DNA from: Ascaris suum
Taxonomy: Eukaryota; Nematoda; Chromadorea; Rhabditida; Ascarididae
Direction: 5' to 3'
NCBI GenBank assembly: GCA_013433145.1
Contig: CM024175.1
Span: forward strand, 2,154,516 to 2,218,515
DNA: 64,000 nucleotides
Shown here piece by piece: positions 1 through 11,886 of this stretch. The translations under genes were made by a program, and so were the position numbers. Below the pieces are notes generated by a model. The model worked only from the letters and a program-made list of their open reading frames with translations, was not told where the DNA came from and made no database searches. Within the stretch, counting starts at the first letter, position 1. The number at the start of each line of letters is the position of its first letter.

Positions 1-135
1 TGCATTGTTTACCAACAAGAGCTTCAATGAAATTCTCGTTGAAACTATGAACGACACCTGATTCGGTTAATGTGATCACTCCATTGACGGCTGATAGTGC
101 ACGAATTTGTAACTCGTACATCAACGCATTCTTTG
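1..135 (-). CDS. PASK: PASK-like kinase, start of third PAS-like segment (partial at window edge)
   Basis: Acceptor TTATTCAG lies just above 135, and the frame is open to the window edge. It begins KNALMYELQIRALSAV and continues NGVITLTESGVVHSFNENF, then IEALVGKQC. PASK proteins have a closely similar 'SGLITL-DGTIHGINHSFA-LFGY' segment between the PAS repeats and the central linker. The gene continues beyond position 1, where the remaining linker and the C-terminal kinase domain are expected. Those parts are not visible here, so kinase activity is inferred from the family only. Confidence 0.86.
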
Positions 136-1968
136 CTGAATAAAAAAAAAATGCAATGAAATTTGCATATCAGTTAGATTAACGCTTATCAATGAGCTAT
201 ATTTAATGCATTGATTTTTATAAGTCTTTGAATTTCATTTCTCTTTGGATTACTTTCCCTTTGCTTTGCAACCGATCTTATTGACGGTTCACTTCAAATA
301 GAAAACGTTCATATAGTCAAAGAAAGATAGCACAATAAGACCCTCCAGCTAATTAAAAAAACCCTGAGAAACTTTGACATATCAATTCTTTAAATAATCC
401 ACGTTAAATGCGAAGAAAACGTAGAGAAACGAAAAGGAAAGAACATCAAAGCATAGTTGAGGATCAGTGAAAAACTAGCTGAAAAGAAGAAAAAAAAATT
501 CAGGGCAGAAAGTATATAAAACTGCGCAACGATTCTCATAAGAAATCGCCAACGACAATACATCAGATCTGAGATTTGCAAAAAGGTGGATTTCAATATT
601 ATACAAAATTTCGAACGATATTCCTTCATACAAACTTCTGCAATGAAAATATTTTCCGCTTTGGAGCACAGTATATTTTTGAACTTACTTGAAACTCATC
701 TCAATACCGCTTACGCTTAGCGACCTTCATCTAGGCTATAGAGAGCAGGATGTCAAGAAAATCATGCAGCGTTCTTGAAACAGAAGACTAAGCGGAATTT
801 AAGCTCACGCAGAACTTAATTTATTTTCAGCCCAGCATCATATTTGGGTTAATTAGCATTGTGGCGGATTCTAGCAAAATGTAACACAATTAAAACACGT
901 CTAAGCATGAGAGGTCGTTGAGTAGTGATAGTTGTACTGAAAATTTGCATACCATACTCGTTATCTTTATGCGTTGAGTTATAGCAATGAAACGAACGAA
1001 GATGAAATGCGACGATTATTGTTATGTACATATCGACTAAATGAAGGTTTGTTTTTGAGTGCTAGCATGGGAAATCTTTGAGTTTAAATGAATCTTTTTG
1101 TTTAAATAAAACGATAGACCATCTAGTTTTTCAAATTTTCACAGCTATATTCCATATTTCACTTCAAAAATTTTATTTACGCACCTTTTTCATTCCATTA
1201 TAATACGAATACTAACTTATGAGGGGACTGAAGCATATATGTTTTCTGATTATCTGAACTTATGTCAGCATCGCTTACGTTTACGTAAACTATGGAGATT
1301 GACATATCGGGAAATTCGGCCATTCTCGAGAGAGAAAATCAAGGTGCAATCATCGATCGTCAAAGATAAAAGTGTATGAACCATATAAGAATATATGACA
1401 CTAATTTGTTTTCACTTAATTAAATAATAGAAGGTTATAGTGATATGAGAATTGTTTCAGCGAAAGCTCATGAATAACTCTTCTGATTGTTTGATTATAA
1501 TGTTTTAGATCTCTAACGAATGCGAACAAAACGACGAATCTGTGGCAATGTAAGTAATTCATTCGGAAATGATTGATATGAGTGGAAAAAAAAATGATTT
1601 CACATCCTTTTGAAAATTTTATTTTATTTTCAGACGATATACCTAATCCAGGAAATAAACCGGAAACAGATTCACTTCACAAAGCGATTGATATAAGCAT
1701 AAGACAATAGCTGAATTTCAATAATGAAGTCAAAAAAAGGACAGAAGATACAATGACTTGGCTTGTCCTTTGAAAGAGCACTCAAATTGTTTCACTTCCT
1801 CCCAAACTGGAAATTTCCACCCAAGTTTGTCACATTTTAAGATGTATAGAGTGCTAATGCAGAGATCACATCTGAATAGCTGTAATAATTAGAGTGCAAT
1901 ATTCAGCACAAAGAAGCAACTGCTGCCAACGTTGAATGAAGAACAAGAGAACAGCTATTGCCTCACAG
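136..1968. other. PASK intron DNA, no gene seen
   Basis: AT-rich intron sequence. Two short minus-strand open frames near 390-670 are Phe-rich and low in complexity, and I take them as chance. The missing 5' exon(s) of the LIM gene may be here, but no clear signal was found. Confidence 0.5.
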
Positions 1969-2075
1969 TACGTCGTCTCGCGGCCACCAATGAATTCTCA
2001 AGGAAATCAGGTGCTAAATGGATTATACGCTGTCATGGATGCAAAGAACCTCTTAGTCGTCTTATGGCTTTCAGA
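1969..2075 (+). CDS. LIM-domain protein, exon with first zinc-ligand pair (5' end uncertain)
   Basis: A plus-strand exon ends at 2075 with a good donor (GTAAGT) in phase 0. It carries the first LIM zinc pair, CHGC, followed by KEPLSRLMAFR. The 5' boundary is my choice: CTCACAG before 1969 is the nearest acceptor-like sequence and leaves the frame open upstream of CHGC. No in-frame ATG is present, so the true start is in an upstream exon I could not find. With the next exon there are 22 residues between the second Cys and the following His, the upper end of the LIM consensus. Confidence 0.6.
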
Positions 2076-2959
2076 GTAAGTAATTACCATATTTTGCTAA
2101 TTTCTTCTTTCATATTCCACAGGGAAAAATCCACAACATCTATGAGACGGTCATAGGGATTCCCATCGTACCAATTATTTGTTTTCTTTTTTATTCTATT
2201 CAATTAAAAGAGTCGCCTCAATAACTATCACGTATTTCATTAATAAGTGTTTCTTCAATTGAAAAAAAAAAGACCGACTGTGCAAATACGCACAAAAAAA
2301 TCCAGTTCAGCCCATCTAGTTGATTTCTAGCAACTTGAAGGACTAAAAATACAATAATCGATGGAAGTGATCAATTTTTGCACTAAAAAATCGCTAAGGT
2401 GTTTTTTTGTGTTGTTGAATGAAGGTTTCTGAGCATTCGCCACAGCATTTCTAACTTGCCACGTGTAATTATCACCAGAACACTTAGATATATAAATAAA
2501 TAATGCCCAGAGGGAGTGCAATCCTACTGCGCTTTCGCCTGAAACAAGATGAAGCTAGTAGTCTGCTAAATAGAAGGATCAGGTAGAAAGAGATAGGATC
2601 AGGACCAGGGTCGAATACAGGATCAAGCAGACGCTTTTGTCAATTCCATAAATTTCATTTTCTAAAATCGCTTGCAAGAACGATTGGTAAGTGGCACTTA
2701 TTTGAGTGAATAAAACGTGTTTAGATTCTTAGGGAAGTGAATAGCCGAAGGAAGATATAAGAGCTAAGTTATTCGAAAAGTGGCTTTCTGGGCTAACACT
2801 GTGCTTGACTACTTGCCCGATTCCACCTGGAATACTTTCTGATGCCTAAATAAATGCTCATCCGTTTATGCCACTCAAGTGAAACGACAGCATTATGATC
2901 GTGTCAATCCGATAAAATAAAGTGTAGTAGATCAAGCACATAGAAAGAGCGTATTTAAG

Positions 2960-3131
2960 GGTCAATTACTCTACACTTTGGGCAATGCGTGGCATCGAGA
3001 GCACTTCAGATGTATTCGATGCCATTGCCGAGTTGGACCAGATGGACGCGAATTCCGCGCATGCCGTATAGACGAAACTCTGCCACTTTGTATCGATTGC
3101 CATATGGAAGAGAATCATCCAAAATGTGCTG
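2960..3131 (+). CDS. LIM-domain protein, rest of LIM1 and first ligand of LIM2
   Basis: The exon starts in phase 0 (acceptor TTTAAG, somewhat poor) and ends in phase 1 before GTATGA. It reads GQLLYTLGNAWHREHFRCIRC, so the W-H-x2-H-x2-C-x2-C core of a LIM zinc finger is complete. It then has GPDGREFRACRIDE and a closing CIDC, followed by an 8-residue spacer and the first Cys of LIM2 (HPKCAG). LIM domains bind partner proteins through two zinc fingers, often at actin or adhesion sites. The subfamily could not be named. Confidence 0.82.
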
Positions 3132-3697
3132 GTATGATGACTACATAGGCCATATTGTAAAACTAGGGTCATTTACATCCTCCCGGATCATCCTCGACTC
3201 CTTCCCCCTCCTCTCTCCCACTGTGTTGTCGATGATAGCGATACAGTGCACATCGAATGTGGGCTTCATGGCACATGCAATAGTGAAAAAGAGGAAGGTT
3301 CAAACACGCACAGAAATGAAGCCTCAAGACGGAATTGAATGGATCTCTTTTCGCACAGCTTCGACGTTTTAGGGTATAAAATCTTTTCCTTCAATGGTTA
3401 TCAGGAGTACCACCTTTGCAATTCCTTAGGATGTAGCATTCCTTACTTCCCCTTTCCCCCCTCCATCATCTCTTTCCTCCAGCATCATCCACAACAGCGA
3501 GGAGTCTATGAGTACAGTGGCCCCAGCCAACACCGAAGTTACTTGTTTAGGCCGATTAAAGAACTAAAAACGCCAAGTATTACAAATTTGAAAGGATAAA
3601 CATAAACGAACTATGAATTGTCTCAGTCAAAATTAACATTCGGAAATTATTTGAGTGCACGCTTATTACGAGAAGTTGACTATTCTTCTCTTTTTAG

Positions 3698-3796
3698 GCT
3701 GCAAGAAAACTCTTCGCGAAACATGTGTGAAAGCGCTCGACAAGCAATGGCATCGTTGTTGTCTTGTTTGCGCAAAATGTCAATCACCATTCCCAA
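3698..3796 (+). CDS. LIM-domain protein, LIM2 first finger
   Basis: Acceptor CTTTTTAG; phase 1 in and out. The junction completes C-A-G-C, then CKKTLRETCVKALDKQWH, then RCCLVCAKC and QSPFP. The spacing C-x2-C-x17-H-x2-C-x2-C-x2-C is textbook LIM. The phase-1 end (A) before GTCGGT joins the AT at the start of the next exon to give Asn. The donor is non-consensus after GT, but the domain continues correctly. Confidence 0.85.
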
Positions 3797-4177
3797 GTCG
3801 GTTGCTTTGAGAGTTACTAACGATTGTATAGCCATTTTTCATTGACCATAAAAATTTGCAACTAGCCTTTTTTAATAATATAAAAATCAGTGACAAATCA
3901 ATTTTTGAATAAATTAAAAATTGGCAAAACTAGTCTTTTTTCAATAAATATAAAAACGGTGACATGCTTTGCGATCCGATTAGTGCTCTTCAAAACTCAA
4001 ACAACTTCAATGTTAGAATATCTTTCCCTCAACGTTGCATGTATACCAAATGCGAAACAGTCAAGGAATGTTGTTATTGCCGCTACAATGCACATCTGTA
4101 CAAATACCTGTTGTTGCCTTTATTCGAAAATTACGAATCATTTTCGCGATTATCCAGAACTCCTCATTCCCTCACTT

Positions 4178-4187
4178 CCCCCCCCCC

Positions 4188-4218
<31 letters not shown>

Positions 4219-4236
4219 ACACACACATATATACAC
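4178..4236. repeat. Poly(C) followed by (CA)n
   Basis: About 27 C residues run into about 12 CA units, then TATA. It lies in the LIM gene intron. Homopolymer length in such runs is often misread. Confidence 0.9.
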
Positions 4237-4352
4237 AGAAAGGGAGGAAGCCTTTTCCATTGGAACACTATACGAATGAAATTGAAGATATGGAAAAAGA
4301 TGTAAAGTACTAACGCGCATTTACTCCTTCATTTCAAAAAAAATATTGCAAG

Positions 4353-4452
<100 letters not shown>

Positions 4453-4537
4453 TTATTGTGATAGATATAGCACAGTTGATGGAATCACTAACGCTTATAA
4501 TTTCTTGTCGAATACAACAATGTTGAAATATTTTTAG

Positions 4538-4660
4538 ATTTGCAATTCTATATATTCAACGGGAAACCATACGATACCGATTGTTTCTACTTGACAAAAT
4601 ATGATTCATTGCTTACACCTTTATCACAGATTGGTAATATTGGAGTTGAAGGTGGACAAT
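4538..4660 (+). CDS. LIM-domain protein, LIM2 end
   Basis: Acceptor ATTTTTAG and donor GTAAGA; phase 1 out. The translation LQFYIFNGKPYDTDCFYLTKYD is the usual closing strand and ligand pair of a LIM domain. The seventh zinc ligand, normally Cys in 'KPYC', is Asp here (KPYD), with Cys at the eighth position. That is an unusual ligand set. A short linker follows (ends GVEGGQ). Upstream lies a 95-bp (AT)n tract within the intron. Confidence 0.82.
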
Positions 4661-5216
4661 GTAAGAAGAGATTTTCATTAAAATATGATATTTACAAAAG
4701 TGTAAATGTGAAGATGAAAATATGGAAAGAAAAGCTGCTGCTTTTATCAACATTAAATAATTATTGGTCCATATTTTAACTATCAATGAGAATGAGTGAT
4801 ACGATCTGATACATTCGATGTATTTCATTCAAACAAATAGACAAATTCTTTGAATAAAAAACGTCAAAGAATATTTGCAATGCTTTGGAAACGCGTAAAA
4901 ATTTCAATGCGAATGAGAAATATAATGATGTGATAATAAGCTACAGAATTATTTAATTCTTTATGAAGATGAACGAAGAGCTAAGGATGATTTTGTTGAA
5001 CGAATCGTCGTTTAATCTCAACTTAGAAACCATAGGAGAACAAAAATTATGTAGAAATGTTCCCAAATTGAAAAAATAAAAATCGAAATGAACATCATTT
5101 ACGAAATCGTGGAAATGTCCAGCTCCATTTCTCAGTAAAATTCCTAACAGAAATCCATTACTTTTTTCACTTTCATAAAGAATAATTATTCTACGATTAT
5201 ATGACTGAAGTTTCAG

Positions 5217-5455
5217 TACCATTTGATCAAATGTTCGCGAATATGCCTACCGGAAGTGGACTTGAGCCAATCGTGACGACCAATAAAGCTAATACACAAG
5301 GACCACCATCACCAATTCCCGATGCATCATTGCTCGTAAATAGTGGTAAAGATCTGAGTGTAAGTACCGCAAGCTCGGGCACTTCAATCGCCGATACAAA
5401 AGCCGAAAGCTCAAGCTCAACTATTTCAACACAAATACAGCATATGAAAACTTGA
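5217..5455 (+). CDS. LIM-domain protein, C-terminal tail exon
   Basis: Acceptor GTTTCAG; the phase matches the previous exon (T + TA = Leu). The tail starts PFDQMFANMPTGSGLEP, is rich in Ser/Thr/Pro (PPSPIPDASLL, SSGTSI, AESSSSTIS), and ends QIQHMKT at a TGA stop. It has no known domain and looks disordered. An AATAAA signal follows about 100 bases later. The whole gene (1969-5455) lies antisense within the PASK-like intron between 6811 and 136. Confidence 0.75.
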
Positions 5456-5557
5456 ACTTAAGAGTGAAGCTTGAACTTGAACCCATGCTTTCAACTATGC
5501 TTACGAGAATAACAAAAAGAACTAACATGCTCGTTCAACAATCCGATTGATACAACT

Positions 5558-5563
5558 AATAAA
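5558..5563 (+). promoter_or_regulatory. Poly(A) signal AATAAA for the LIM gene
   Basis: A canonical AATAAA hexamer lies about 100 bases after the LIM gene stop codon, on the same strand. It is the first such hexamer downstream of the stop. Confidence 0.55.
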
Positions 5564-6811
5564 ACAATCAATATTTCGTAGTGCTCTTGACTGTCAACAC
5601 AAAGATAATGTTATCAATGCGAGGAAATATACTCACAGTCGAGTGCATTTCCATACAGATTTCTGTAGGAAACAATTGAGGAGGGGGAAAATACACTGAT
5701 AAATGATAATAGAGAACCAATGAGCACTGATGTAGTGATATAGCACAATCAATAGCATTGGCACCTATGTAAACAACTAGAACAATGCCTACAGTTATGA
5801 GAATGGAAGAACTCGTACTGAAAAGTATTTGTTCTTTTTTTAATAGGACTTAGAAATATTAATTAAACTGATATATTTTGTATGCAGTACACTAAACATA
5901 GTTCAAACAAAAGAAATGATAACAAATCTGAATACGTTGTTATGTTCGGATGTTTATCGACACTACATAGTTGACGACACGTTTGGAAAGAAACTCAGGA
6001 CAATGTAGCTTGAGCTTATAACGTTTCGATCGCTAACGACTGGAGATAGGCTCAGGACGATCTAGCCTGAGCTTATGAATCCTTTCACGAACAAAACGTC
6101 AAGAATCTCGTTCAATCTGCCTATCACAGTAGCTATCAATAAACAAGTAAACCACGAGTAGCAAAATTGTCTGGCCGTCCTTTACTTGCAGATGACTGAT
6201 AGAAGCGTTCATAACAATCAAAACTTCCCAATAATAACTACGTGTATAAGTAAGGAAGTTACATGAAAGGTATACAGACATATTTCGAGAAAAAGGATCC
6301 ACGAAGGGCTAATAAACCAATTCAATAAACAGTTCATGTAGATCCCTTAGGTATTAAACGAACAAGGAAATGTCAAATTATATGTGAGTCCACTGGCAGA
6401 AGCAAATCCATGTGAATCCCTGATAAGCATAAGGAAATTACGTGATCATCAAATAAACGGAAATAAATATGCTATTTTATTGCAAAATATAATGAAATAT
6501 TTTGCAATAAGCACGTGGATATAAAATGCGGCGAATGACGCCCAAGAGATGAATAAAAAGTAAAAAGGTTTCTTTGTTTTTATCCTTCATGTGTGGAAAA
6601 ATACTCTTCGCAATGGAAAGCAATACCTTCCCTTTATCTATATAATGCACGCTGGGGAACATAGCACAGAAAAGAATAATAATTACACCAAAGTTAACTT
6701 TCAAGACGGAGTGATAGCAAAGAGAATTTGCGGGAGATGAAGGCAAAAGGAGGAATTTAGCGCTAACTAGTACATCATGAGGATATGAAAGGATCGGAAA
6801 TCGTCACTTAC
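5564..6811. repeat. PASK intron DNA with a local duplicated motif
   Basis: No exon was recognised. Around 5990-6090 a motif of about 30 bases occurs twice: 'actcaggacaatgtagcttg' and, further on, 'ctcaggacgatctagcctg', each followed by 'agcttat'. The second copy also contains an imperfect inverted pair (GCTCAGG / CCTGAGC). Confidence 0.45.
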
Positions 6812-6911
6812 TTTTGGGATCCCTTTCGGTGGCTATCCTCACCGTAATTGGAATAGAATTACCCCGTATACCCAATGCACACACATGTTGCTCTTCACCA
6901 TCTGCGTCCAA
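6812..6911 (-). CDS. PASK: PASK-like kinase, strand exon of second PAS-like repeat
   Basis: Acceptor TTTGCAG and donor GTAAGT bound 33 codons plus one base (phase 0 in, phase 1 out). The translation has LDADGEEQHVCALGI, then GNSIPITVRIATERDPK, matching the family's 'RDGTTFPLSLKL' beta-strand pair. The phase-1 end (A) joins exon 135-1 (CA...) to make Thr. The intron between them is about 6.7 kb and contains the antisense LIM gene. Confidence 0.78.
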
Positions 6912-7912
6912 CTGCAAACCTCCACATTACATATTACGTACTTGACAATCCATCACCTCATCTGTCCCTCCTGTTGACTAAGCGCATTTACACTTTCACT
7001 TGCGTTCTTTAAGCCTCCATCGTCATAGCAGCGATACAGCTTGATTTAAGTTCATCCTCGGGCGTGACCAGAAGCAGATGCAGTCGAACACCATATTGAG
7101 GCGGATAACCAAGTCAAACTTAGACCACATGATTTATCACGGTAAATTTAGATCACTACGGTCTAATACCTCGCCAAGATTAGATACTTTTCGTCCCTTA
7201 ACATCCCTTTTATAAATATGCAGTGCGATCGCTTTCGATGCTGTATATGAAAGAAATGCCTATAAGCAACAGCAGATATTATGTTATAAGCGAGTATGCG
7301 TAACAGATTACCATCAGTACCTTTTAAAATTCGCAGCACACGGGCAAACACAAAAAAAAAACAAAACAACCACGACATTAAGGTATAAGGTGGGCCAGTA
7401 AACAGTGCCAAAAAACCAAAGCGTACCGAACTTCAGTAATGTTTGAACAAGTTGGTAAGTTTGTTACGTGTAAGGTAAGCAGACTAAGTTCGAAAACGAA
7501 TACAACATTTTTTTTAAAGTGAATTGCGAAATAGTGGAACTGTGCACTAGAGTGACGCGAAACGACTTCTGTCCTCGCGTGCCGCCGCAGGCAATATCTG
7601 CGGCCTATATAATTTGAGCTACGGTGCAATTGTATATCTATGGTTCTACTCATGTTGAGTACCGTGATACCGCCAAATTAGGTACTTCTATCTCGCTTAT
7701 GCTCTTGTATATTGGCATCGACCGATAGTTATCGTCTTCTACCCTCTGTCTATATTCGATCTCCTCTATGCCACCGCTGCTACTCACAATACAATGCTCC
7801 TGCACTTGTTGGGTTTATACTTAGTGATATCCAAGATGCAGCATGAAATGCTTGTCAACTCATAACTTAATTAAGTGACAATAAAAAAGTACGAAAATGG
7901 GTAACTACTTAC

Positions 7913-8018
7913 GTTAACTGCGGGAATAAGTTTGCCAATTTCGGTGCCCAATAGTTGACTCATTGAAACATAGCCAAGTAATGTTGCCGAGACTATCGTC
8001 AACACGAAAAATTCGACC
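7913..8018 (-). CDS. PASK: PASK-like kinase, second PAS-like repeat, apparent frameshift
   Basis: Acceptor ATCTTCAG and donor GTAAGT enclose 106 bases, one more than a phase-0/phase-0 exon needs. In the incoming frame it reads GRIFRVDDSLGNI, which fits the start of the repeat (family type 'DGTVTSCDSL'). It then runs to a stop. One base further on it reads LLGYVSMSQLLGTEIGKLIP, a clear fit to 'HGYVSGEDVAGQHITDLIP'. The switch falls between about 7976 and 7995. Causes could be a sequencing or assembly error, a null allele, or use of a poorer upstream acceptor (after CGAAG, adding 8 bases), which keeps one frame open but replaces the conserved start. Confidence 0.74.
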
Positions 8019-8365
8019 CTGAAGATCTTCGAATTATTCTTTTTTTTTCAGCACTTTCAAACTCAAGTATCGCTTTCAACTTTCTTTTTTTTATTTCACT
8101 GTGCAATAAAAAAGCACGCCTCAAAACTGAAATAGATGTCGATAAATTCTTCAATTATAAGGAGTTTTGTTGGCCATTGAATAGTTAAAATTTAATTACG
8201 ATCATAATGAACATAAACGTTTTTCCCAAGGACGCCTTAAGGCTGAGCTTAGGAAGCATCAATTTTGAATGTGAGAGAAAAGCCATTATTCCGAAATAGT
8301 GAAATATTTTTTAACCAGCCGTTTGGTCTCTAAGGTTGACGATACTGGTGGGCACAATGTTGATG

Positions 8366-8368
<3 letters not shown>

Positions 8369-8444
<76 letters not shown>
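8369..8444. repeat. (AT)n microsatellite
   Basis: Uninterrupted AT repeat in the PASK intron between exons 8742-8591 and 8018-7913. Confidence 0.95.
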
Positions 8445-8446
<2 letters not shown>

Positions 8447-8590
8447 GTATATATATGGCAGAAAAAAGTAATGTAATGTTAAACTTTTGCGAAAATTTAA
8501 ATAAAAAAGAATTCAGGCGATAATTTAAAAATTTTCTTTAGAAATAAGAAAAAAGAGCAAGCGGAATAAGAAAAAAGAGAAAAGGAGAAC

Positions 8591-8742
8591 TTTAGCGCCG
8601 AGAGTACATGCGATCGAGAGTGCACTGATTGGTTCCATAACGATAAGCCAACGTCTAGCAGCTGCACCATTCGTAATATGACCCCTCTCCCTTTTTGATG
8701 TATCATTATGAGCTTCCTCATCCGGCTCTTTTTCATCCGCTT
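8591..8742 (-). CDS. PASK: PASK-like kinase, end of PAS-A and start of second PAS-like repeat
   Basis: Acceptor ATATTTAG; phase 1 in, phase 0 out; the donor GTTCTC is weak. The exon opens with an acidic linker (ADEKEPDEEAHND) and then has RRWLIVMEPISALS. That is the last strand of PAS-A in PASK, where the family has 'ERRLCCVVVLEPVERVS'. It ends ACTLGAK at the point where the family enters its second PAS-like repeat. Before the match to the PASK order was seen, this hydrophobic stretch looked like a transporter helix. The weak donor is the least secure boundary in the chain. Confidence 0.8.
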
Positions 8743-9755
8743 CTAAATATCACAATTGAGAAACCTTTTAAATATCACACTTCAACAAAAAAAAAAAACA
8801 TGTACAGAGGTTTCATTTCTTTTACGTGGTTCCCCTTTTCTAAGTTGAAAAACAGGTTTTGAAATTTTCGATAATATTTTTTTTTTTAAACACAAAACGT
8901 TTTCAAAAAAATTTGGCATCAAAAATTCGAAGAAAAATACCTTAGACAGATTAACATCGGAAATTATCAGTTGTTTTACTTGATCACACAGTTCAGTTTT
9001 ACCCTCTTAGTTTCTAGTCACCTGTTAAAGTATCTCGCAATAGAAACTCCATTTCAAACTATGATAACATATCTTGAAGAGAAATCATTCGATTTACGTC
9101 GTAAAAAGCAAAAAAAAAAGAGCAAGTAAATCATAAATGATCTTATTTGCTCTAATTCTCAAGGTTTGCACACTTTCTTGTTGCCATACGCTTTTGTTTC
9201 CTCCAACTATTTTCACCTGATATCACATTTCGAAGAGTGAAAATTTTTTTCAATTTTGATAGCTTAAGATCTCAAGGATTAGTTTGATGCAAATATACTT
9301 CTAGAAAAATCCACATAGTCATGCCTCAATAATTTATTTGGAAAGTAAAAGGACATATATAACACGTAGAAAGACATAGTATCTTTCTACATACATCTGA
9401 AAATGCATCCTGTCTTCAATTTTGACTATACAAAAGCATTGTGCTTTTCTGTTGCTTTGCGCTAATTTTTCCTCTTTGGCTTCTTTCCCTCTAAAGCAAC
9501 CTGCATTTTCTTTCGAGTATCAGGCTTCACCTTAACTAACTCACCTCGTCAATACGAGCAATTTACGAGAGCAACGACGTTTATTTGGAGGAAACAAGCT
9601 TACCTATCATGCAAGTAGCCTAGGTAAGCCAAGATATTACTTCTCGTATCAACTGAAACGTTCCGCTTTCCATTTAAGTGATGACTTACGCAAGGCATTC
9701 CTCGCATAAAAATGCGTAAACAGATAATCAGTAGAAGAAATGACGGAAAATTTAC

Positions 9756-9872
9756 CTGAGTTTGAACTTTCCGAATAATAACCGTTAATTACTGAATCCT
9801 TCAGTGGACTCGATCCACCTTCCACCATTTCGTCGAGACCGTAGCGCACCTTCTCCGCTCGAGAGCAGCGCC
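9756..9872 (-). CDS. PASK: PASK-like kinase, acidic/Ser insertion exon
   Basis: Acceptor TTTTTCAG and donor GTAAAT bound 2 bases, 38 codons and 1 base. The phase is consistent with both neighbours. The translation starts RCSRAEKVRYGLDEMVEGG and ends YYSESSNS, a charged, Ser-rich stretch that looks disordered. No domain is recognised. It continues directly into the acidic start of exon 8742-8591. It is part of the insertion between the last two strands of PAS-A. Confidence 0.7.
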
Positions 9873-10455
9873 CTGAAAAATATAACTACTTCAATAAAGC
9901 TTGTTACTACATGCGGCATGATCTGCGGTCTATAACATCCCTAAAATCTAAGAAAAAATAAAACAAACCCGAAAGAATCTATTAGAATTCATCGTTAAGA
10001 AATGCTAAAAAAATCATTCAATGCGCAACAAATCTAACCTCCTTAGGTTGGAAGATAAATCGCCATCAAGAACGACATGAAAGATTGTAACATTTGAAAG
10101 GAGCAGCATATGCTCTCAAGTAATATTGTAACATTGGAATATTTTTAATGCCATCAAGTAAAAGGCTAAGACACAACAAATTATTAACTCATTCCCCTTT
10201 CATAGAGTGCCAGTAACTATGAAGAATACGTATAGAAACAATTAAAAGATTAAATTTATAACACATCGAAAAAAAGGAAAAAAAAACAGCAAACAATGAT
10301 ACATAATGAAAGGAAAAATGGAAAACTTAGCAGAAAAAAAAGCAACCAGCAATCATCATCGCTCTTCGCCTTCTCATTCAGAAATTCTCGTTAAGTGACA
10401 TCAAATACCACGCTGGAAGTCGAAAGAAGAAACTGTAACAGGAGAAAAACATTAC

Positions 10456-10613
10456 CGGCAATAGCAAGTTGGGATGCAGTAGGCGGCGTGGTGCACTGAA
10501 TTGAGATCGAACGACACGGCAAAGTGATCGATGGATCGCCTTGTGGGCAAAAATACTGTGTCTGCGTTAGCTGCGTCACTGGTGAAATAATACACGCACA
10601 ATGTAAACCACAA
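10456..10613 (-). CDS. PASK: PASK-like kinase, Thr/Pro/Cys-rich insertion exon
   Basis: Acceptor AATTTCAG and donor GTAATG bound one base, 52 codons and one base. The frame chosen ([14 protein letters not shown]..., ending [12 protein letters not shown]) is the only one that stays open into the next exon in phase. A second frame is open across this exon alone but stops in exon 9872-9756. The content is Thr/Ser/Pro-rich with five cysteines and no domain I recognise. A 110-nt (AT)n tract lies about 15 bases upstream of the 3' splice site on the coding strand. It belongs to the PAS-A insertion. Confidence 0.66.
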
Positions 10614-10625
10614 CTGAAATTTATG

Positions 10626-10748
<123 letters not shown>

Positions 10749-11771
10749 TGAAGCAATCACCGATTAGTTTCAAAGATTGCATAATAGAGAATACAGACGA
10801 TAAGTGAAAAAAAAAATCAATGTTGGGAATAGAATTTCATGATAAAATGTGAATGTTTTCACGAAAGTAAAGCGAAAAGAAAACCGAATTCCGAGGAAAA
10901 ACTCCGACTCACAGAACTTCAGCTTTCCAATGATCCGATATGGATTTCCACGTATATCTAGTCGTAGTGAGCAAATAAAAAAGGAAGCTTGTAGCTGTGG
11001 TGAAATCGAATTGATAAGGGTTTTAGATGCGGCGTATTAAAGGAATGATCCTAGAGGAGATTAGAATTTTATGAAGGAACCGGTGAGGAATCGACAGTAA
11101 GAGAGAATAAATTGCGGTAAATACAACGAATCGATGTCCATTCACAAAAAAATGTCGTCAGTGCTAAATAAATCAAAATGATGTCGCAATACCGAATATA
11201 CTTAAGAGATTCATCAACTGTCAATAATGACGAATAAATAAATATATTTGACAATTATTACGGCTCACAGCGACATACAAATTTAATGCCGTCGATGAGC
11301 ACTTAGTGATTCATTCGCTAACTACTCGATTACGAACGTGACTTCACAGTGATTAGACATTCACTTCCTGTGATCAACAAAGGGACAGTGGTGATTCAGG
11401 CACATAAAATTCACAGCAAATGACTACGCCTGAGTACGACCTCGAGCTACAGCCATATTCTAGGTGAATCATAATTTACGCAGCGTCGATGTCTTATAGC
11501 TGTTAGTATCAAAGGATACAGAGGAGCAGTGCGAATCGTATTGAAGCAATAATGCTGTGCGAGGGTTTTCAAGAGTTTCGGTCTGGAAAAAACCACCGAA
11601 GAGGGTGCTAGGTCCCACCCCTTGCTATCGGCTGATTCTTGTTCCTTTCCTCAAGTCACTGATACGAAACCAAACAAACACTTAGGAAAGAATCACACAG
11701 CTGAAATTAATGGAAGTCGAGTTCTACCTCAAAGATGTACAAGAGGTACGAACGAGGTCCTTCATTAACAC

Positions 11772-11886
<115 letters not shown>

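Noticed and set aside
4035..4313. Three plus-strand frames with Pro and His-Thr repeats
   Set aside because: They come from the poly(C)/(CA)n run inside the LIM gene intron.
7913..8742. Membrane transporter reading of the hydrophobic stretches WLIVMEPISALS and FFVLTIVSATLLGYVSM
   Set aside because: Placed in order, these segments align with PASK PAS-A end and the second PAS-like repeat. The FFVLTIVS part is the wrong frame of a frameshifted exon.
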